DNA from: Candidatus Lightella neohaematopini
Lineage (GTDB): Bacteria; Pseudomonadota; Gammaproteobacteria; Enterobacterales; Enterobacteriaceae
Direction of reading: 5' to 3'
Assembly: GCA_025728545.1 (NCBI GenBank)
Contig: JAOBJL010000001.1
Coordinates: 1 to 64,000, forward strand
DNA length: 64,000 nt
Every line of letters begins with the position of its first letter. Positions within the stretch are counted from its first letter, which is position 1. Shown one piece after another: positions 61,853 to 64,000 of the stretch. The translations under genes were made by a program, and so were the position numbers. The notes beneath the pieces were generated by a model. It did not search any database. It was not told the origin of the DNA and saw only the letters and a list, made by a program, of their open reading frames with translations.

Positions 61853-62737
61853 TTAATCTATTGATATACCACATGATTGTAAATCAGCTCTGTAAGATGA
61901 TCTAATTAATGGTCCACTAGCAACATAGCTAAATCCAATATTTAATGCTTCTTTTTTAAGAAATAAGAATTCCTTTTTACTAAAAAAACGATTTACTGGT
62001 AGATGTTTATTTGTTGGTTGTAAATATTGTCCTATATTAAGTATACTTACTCCATTGTTATATAAGTCATACATAGTATTTATTATTTCTTGTAAAGTTT
62101 CTCCTAATCCAACAATAATACTAGATTTAGTTGGTATATTAGGATATTTAATTCTAAATAATCTTAATAGTTTTAAAGCATTTATATATTTAAATCCTGG
62201 TTTAATAAAAGAATATAGTCTTGGAACACTTTCAATATTATGACTAAATATATTTGGTAAAGAATTTTTAAATAAATTTAATGCTTGTTTTATACAATTA
62301 CGAAAATCCGGTACTAATATTTCTATATTAGTATTATTATTATATTTTTTTATAGCATTAATACATTTTACAAAATGATCTGCACCACCATCATATAAAT
62401 CATCTCTATTAACTGAAGTAAGCACTACGTGCTTTAATTTCATTTGATATATAGCTTTAGCTAATCTTTCAGGTTCATCATTATCTGGTTTATTAGGTAA
62501 ACCATGTCTAACATTACAAAACTTACAACGACGAGTACACAAATTACCTAAAATCAAAAATGTAGCAATACCATAACTAAAACAATTAATGATATTAGGA
62601 CAATTAGCAGCTTGGCATATTGTATTAATACGATAATAATTAATAATATTTCTAGTATTTCTTATATTATCATACTTTTTAGGAACTCTAATTTTTAACC
62701 AATCTGGTTTATCTAAAAGATAATTTTTATTTATCAC
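61853..62737 (-). CDS. lipA: Lipoyl synthase
   Basis: Radical SAM enzyme inserting two sulfurs into protein-bound octanoyl. The auxiliary cluster cysteines Cys41, Cys46 and Cys52, the radical SAM CTRRCKFC (Cys67, Cys71, Cys74) and the C-terminal RSSYRAD serine are intact. It starts at GTG four bases after the restored lipB stop, lacking about 25 N-terminal residues of the E. coli protein (294 against 321). It depends on LipB for substrate. Confidence 0.95.
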   Translation of the reverse strand: MINKNYLLDKPDWLKIRVPKKYDNIRNTRNIINYYRINTICQAANCPNIINCFSYGIATFLILGNLCTRRCKFCNVRHGLPNKPDNDEPERLAKAIYQMKLKHVVLTSVNRDDLYDGGADHFVKCINAIKKYNNNTNIEILVPDFRNCIKQALNLFKNSLPNIFSHNIESVPRLYSFIKPGFKYINALKLLRLFRIKYPNIPTKSSIIVGLGETLQEIINTMYDLYNNGVSILNIGQYLQPTNKHLPVNRFFSKKEFLFLKKEALNIGFSYVASGPLIRSSYRADLQSCGISID

Positions 62738-62741
62738 AATA

Positions 62742-63382
62742 TTATAAATAATTACAGTACCTAATGTTACTAATATTAAGTATATCTAAAAATTCTTTTA
62801 TTAGTAATTTAGATATAATAAATAAGTCTATATTAGATACAATATCATTAACTTGTGTCATACGTATTTTACTATATCCACATGGGTTTATATAATTAAA
62901 TGGAGTTAAATCCATTAATACATTTATAGCTATACCATGTGATGAACATCCTTTGCTTATTTTTAATCCAATGGAACAAATTTTTTTTTTAATACATATA
63001 TACCTGGCATATTTTTAGAATAATAAGAATTTATACCTATTTTTTTTAAAATATTAATTACTGTGTTATTTAACACATATAGTAAATAACTAACACTAAT
63101 TTTTCTACGGTGTAAATCTATCAATACATACATTATTTGTTGTCCAGGTCCATGAAACGTAATTTTACCACCACGATCAGTTTTAATAACCGGGATGCCA
63201 CATATACTTGATTTATAATTATCATAACTATATCCACATGTAAATACTGGATAATGTTGTAGTAACCAAACTTCATCTAAAGTACTATGATTACGATTTT
63301 TTGTTAATGTTTGCATTGACAATAAAATTCTTTTGTATGACTGTAACCCTAATTGTCTTATAATTATATTATTTAATGACAT
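62742..63382 (-). CDS. lipB: Octanoyltransferase LipB, frameshifted at an A10 run
   Basis: Moves octanoyl from ACP to lipoate-dependent enzymes, feeding LipA. Residues 1-133 read normally ([34 protein letters not shown]), then a stop follows a run of ten A (62981-62990), giving a 139-residue product. In the next frame the protein continues at once as [21 protein letters not shown] and then NPCGY to a stop at 62742. Read with 11 A, the product is 213 residues, exactly the E. coli length, and has the catalytic lysine (134) and cysteine (168). The downstream frame is free of stops and conserved. Either a very recent pseudogene or rescued by polymerase slippage. Confidence 0.9.
62981..62990 (-). 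repeat. A10 homopolymer, frameshift site in lipB
   Basis: Ten A on the coding (minus) strand, the longest such run I noticed inside a gene of this window. Eleven would restore the lipB frame. Such runs in Buchnera and Blochmannia are known sites of transcriptional slippage. Confidence 0.9.
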
Positions 63383-63423
63383 TAAATATTCAATTAAAAA
63401 AGTAAAAAAAGTTAATAAGAATA

Positions 63424-64000
63424 TTATTTATCCAATAATATTGTTTTATGTACTAATATTACTAGTTTAATAATATTAATAAAAAATAATTTATTTTTAT
63501 AATATTTTGCATCTAATTCCATATTATATAGTATATTAATAATATTTTTAATTTTTTTATTATTAAAATATAAATTATATTTAATATTAGTAATATTTTT
63601 TGCTTTATATAATTGATTATTAATAATTGATATTAATTTATCTTGTATTATACGAATTAGTATGCTAACTTCTTTTTTTTGATTAAATAGTAATTTTATT
63701 GTACTAATTATATTTATATGTTTTTCTGTAAACAGAACATTAACTATTTCATTTAATTTATTAGTTTTATTATTTTTATATAAGTAAGTGTTAATATCGT
63801 TAATATTAACAATATAATTTTTTGGATAGGCCATATTTAATATTTTTATTAAATTAATTATAAATTCTAAATTAGAATTATACAATTTTTCTAAATATTC
63901 AATACAGTAACTATTTAATATAACACTATTAGCACTAGAATAAAATTTTAGCCAATTAGATAATCTATTTTTTGGTATAATATTACAATTTACTATTAGT
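63424..64000 (-). CDS. holA: DNA polymerase III delta subunit, partial (runs off window)
   Basis: Clamp-loader subunit that opens the sliding clamp. Only the C-terminal 191 codons are in the window; the frame stays open to base 64000. Segments such as NWLKFYSS, CIEYLEKLYNSNLEFIINLIKIL and VLFTEKHINIISTIKLLFNQKKEVSILIRII align by eye with the E. coli HolA C-terminal two thirds (E. coli 343 residues). A TTG at 63885 is an internal codon, not the start. Next to lipB here, whereas E. coli has dacA, mrdAB, nadD and others between. Confidence 0.85.
   Translation of the reverse strand, partial: LIVNCNIIPKNRLSNWLKFYSSANSVILNSYCIEYLEKLYNSNLEFIINLIKILNMAYPKNYIVNINDINTYLYKNNKTNKLNEIVNVLFTEKHINIISTIKLLFNQKKEVSILIRIIQDKLISIINNQLYKAKNITNIKYNLYFNNKKIKNIINILYNMELDAKYYKNKLFFINIIKLVILVHKTILLDK

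Noticed and set aside
62742..63382. lipB as an ordinary decayed pseudogene
   Set aside because: Only one lesion, at a slippage-prone run; the whole downstream frame and catalytic residues are preserved, so plain decay is less likely, though not excluded.
63424..63885. Independent 153-codon gene starting at TTG 63885
   Set aside because: The frame continues upstream to the window edge with HolA-like sequence, so the TTG is an internal leucine of holA.

Overview
The window is a very AT-rich (by eye about one fifth G+C), strongly reduced gammaproteobacterial chromosome segment, most like an obligate insect endosymbiont of the Enterobacterales. Evidence: the NADH dehydrogenase subunit is a fused NuoCD; almost every protein reads as a shortened, Lys/Asn/Ile-rich version of an E. 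coli-type protein; and gene blocks keep the enterobacterial order with the intervening genes deleted. There are no insertion sequences, phage genes, CRISPR arrays or toxin-antitoxin genes. The gene set (chorismate, p-aminobenzoate/folate, lipoate, fatty acids, full Complex I) resembles nutritional symbionts such as Wigglesworthia, Westeberhardia, Blochmannia or Buchnera, but the species cannot be named from sequence alone.

Layout. 15-7253: rluD, a reduced bamD, then a minus-strand run tRNA-Val(UAC)-mnmA-ffh-rpsP-rimM-trmD-rplS-aroF. 7390-9995: gltX and nupC, convergent. 10382-34300: a 24-kb plus-strand run prmB-aroC-fabB, a 1.1-kb gene-free stretch, truA-accD-folC, a 0.67-kb gene-free stretch, the complete nuoA-N operon, and tldD. 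34313-50805: short alternating blocks mreB, aroQ-accB-accC, metG, udk, pabB, tsaB-pmbA, dapE-tktB-talA, ligA-nfo. 50816-58542: minus-strand run rpmF-fabH-fabD-fabG-acpP-pabC-tmk-holB-ycfH-hinT-lpoB, the E. coli 24-25 min cluster without plsX, fabF, mltG, ptsG and ycfL. 58543-64000: rne and lgt on plus, then lipA-lipB-holA on minus, with holA running off the end of the window.

Function. AroF, AroQ and AroC are three steps of chorismate synthesis; PabB and PabC take chorismate to p-aminobenzoate and FolC polyglutamylates folate. AccB/C/D, FabD/H/G/B and AcpP make fatty acids; LipB and LipA turn octanoyl-ACP into lipoate. NuoA-N supplies a proton-pumping NADH dehydrogenase. NupC with Udk and Tmk suggests nucleoside uptake and pyrimidine salvage. 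TalA/TktB give the non-oxidative pentose phosphate pathway and erythrose-4-phosphate for AroF. MreB, LpoB, DapE and Lgt point to a retained, simplified cell wall and lipoprotein pathway.

Most notable: lipB is split by a one-base deletion in a run of ten A, upstream of both catalytic residues, so it works only if RNA polymerase slips on the run. BamD has lost its lipoprotein cysteine and an N-terminal TPR section. RNase E, LigA, MetG and AroF lack terminal domains. Complex I is untouched, and both halves of the TldD/TldE peptidase survive with no evident substrate. I saw no convincing previously undescribed multi-gene system.
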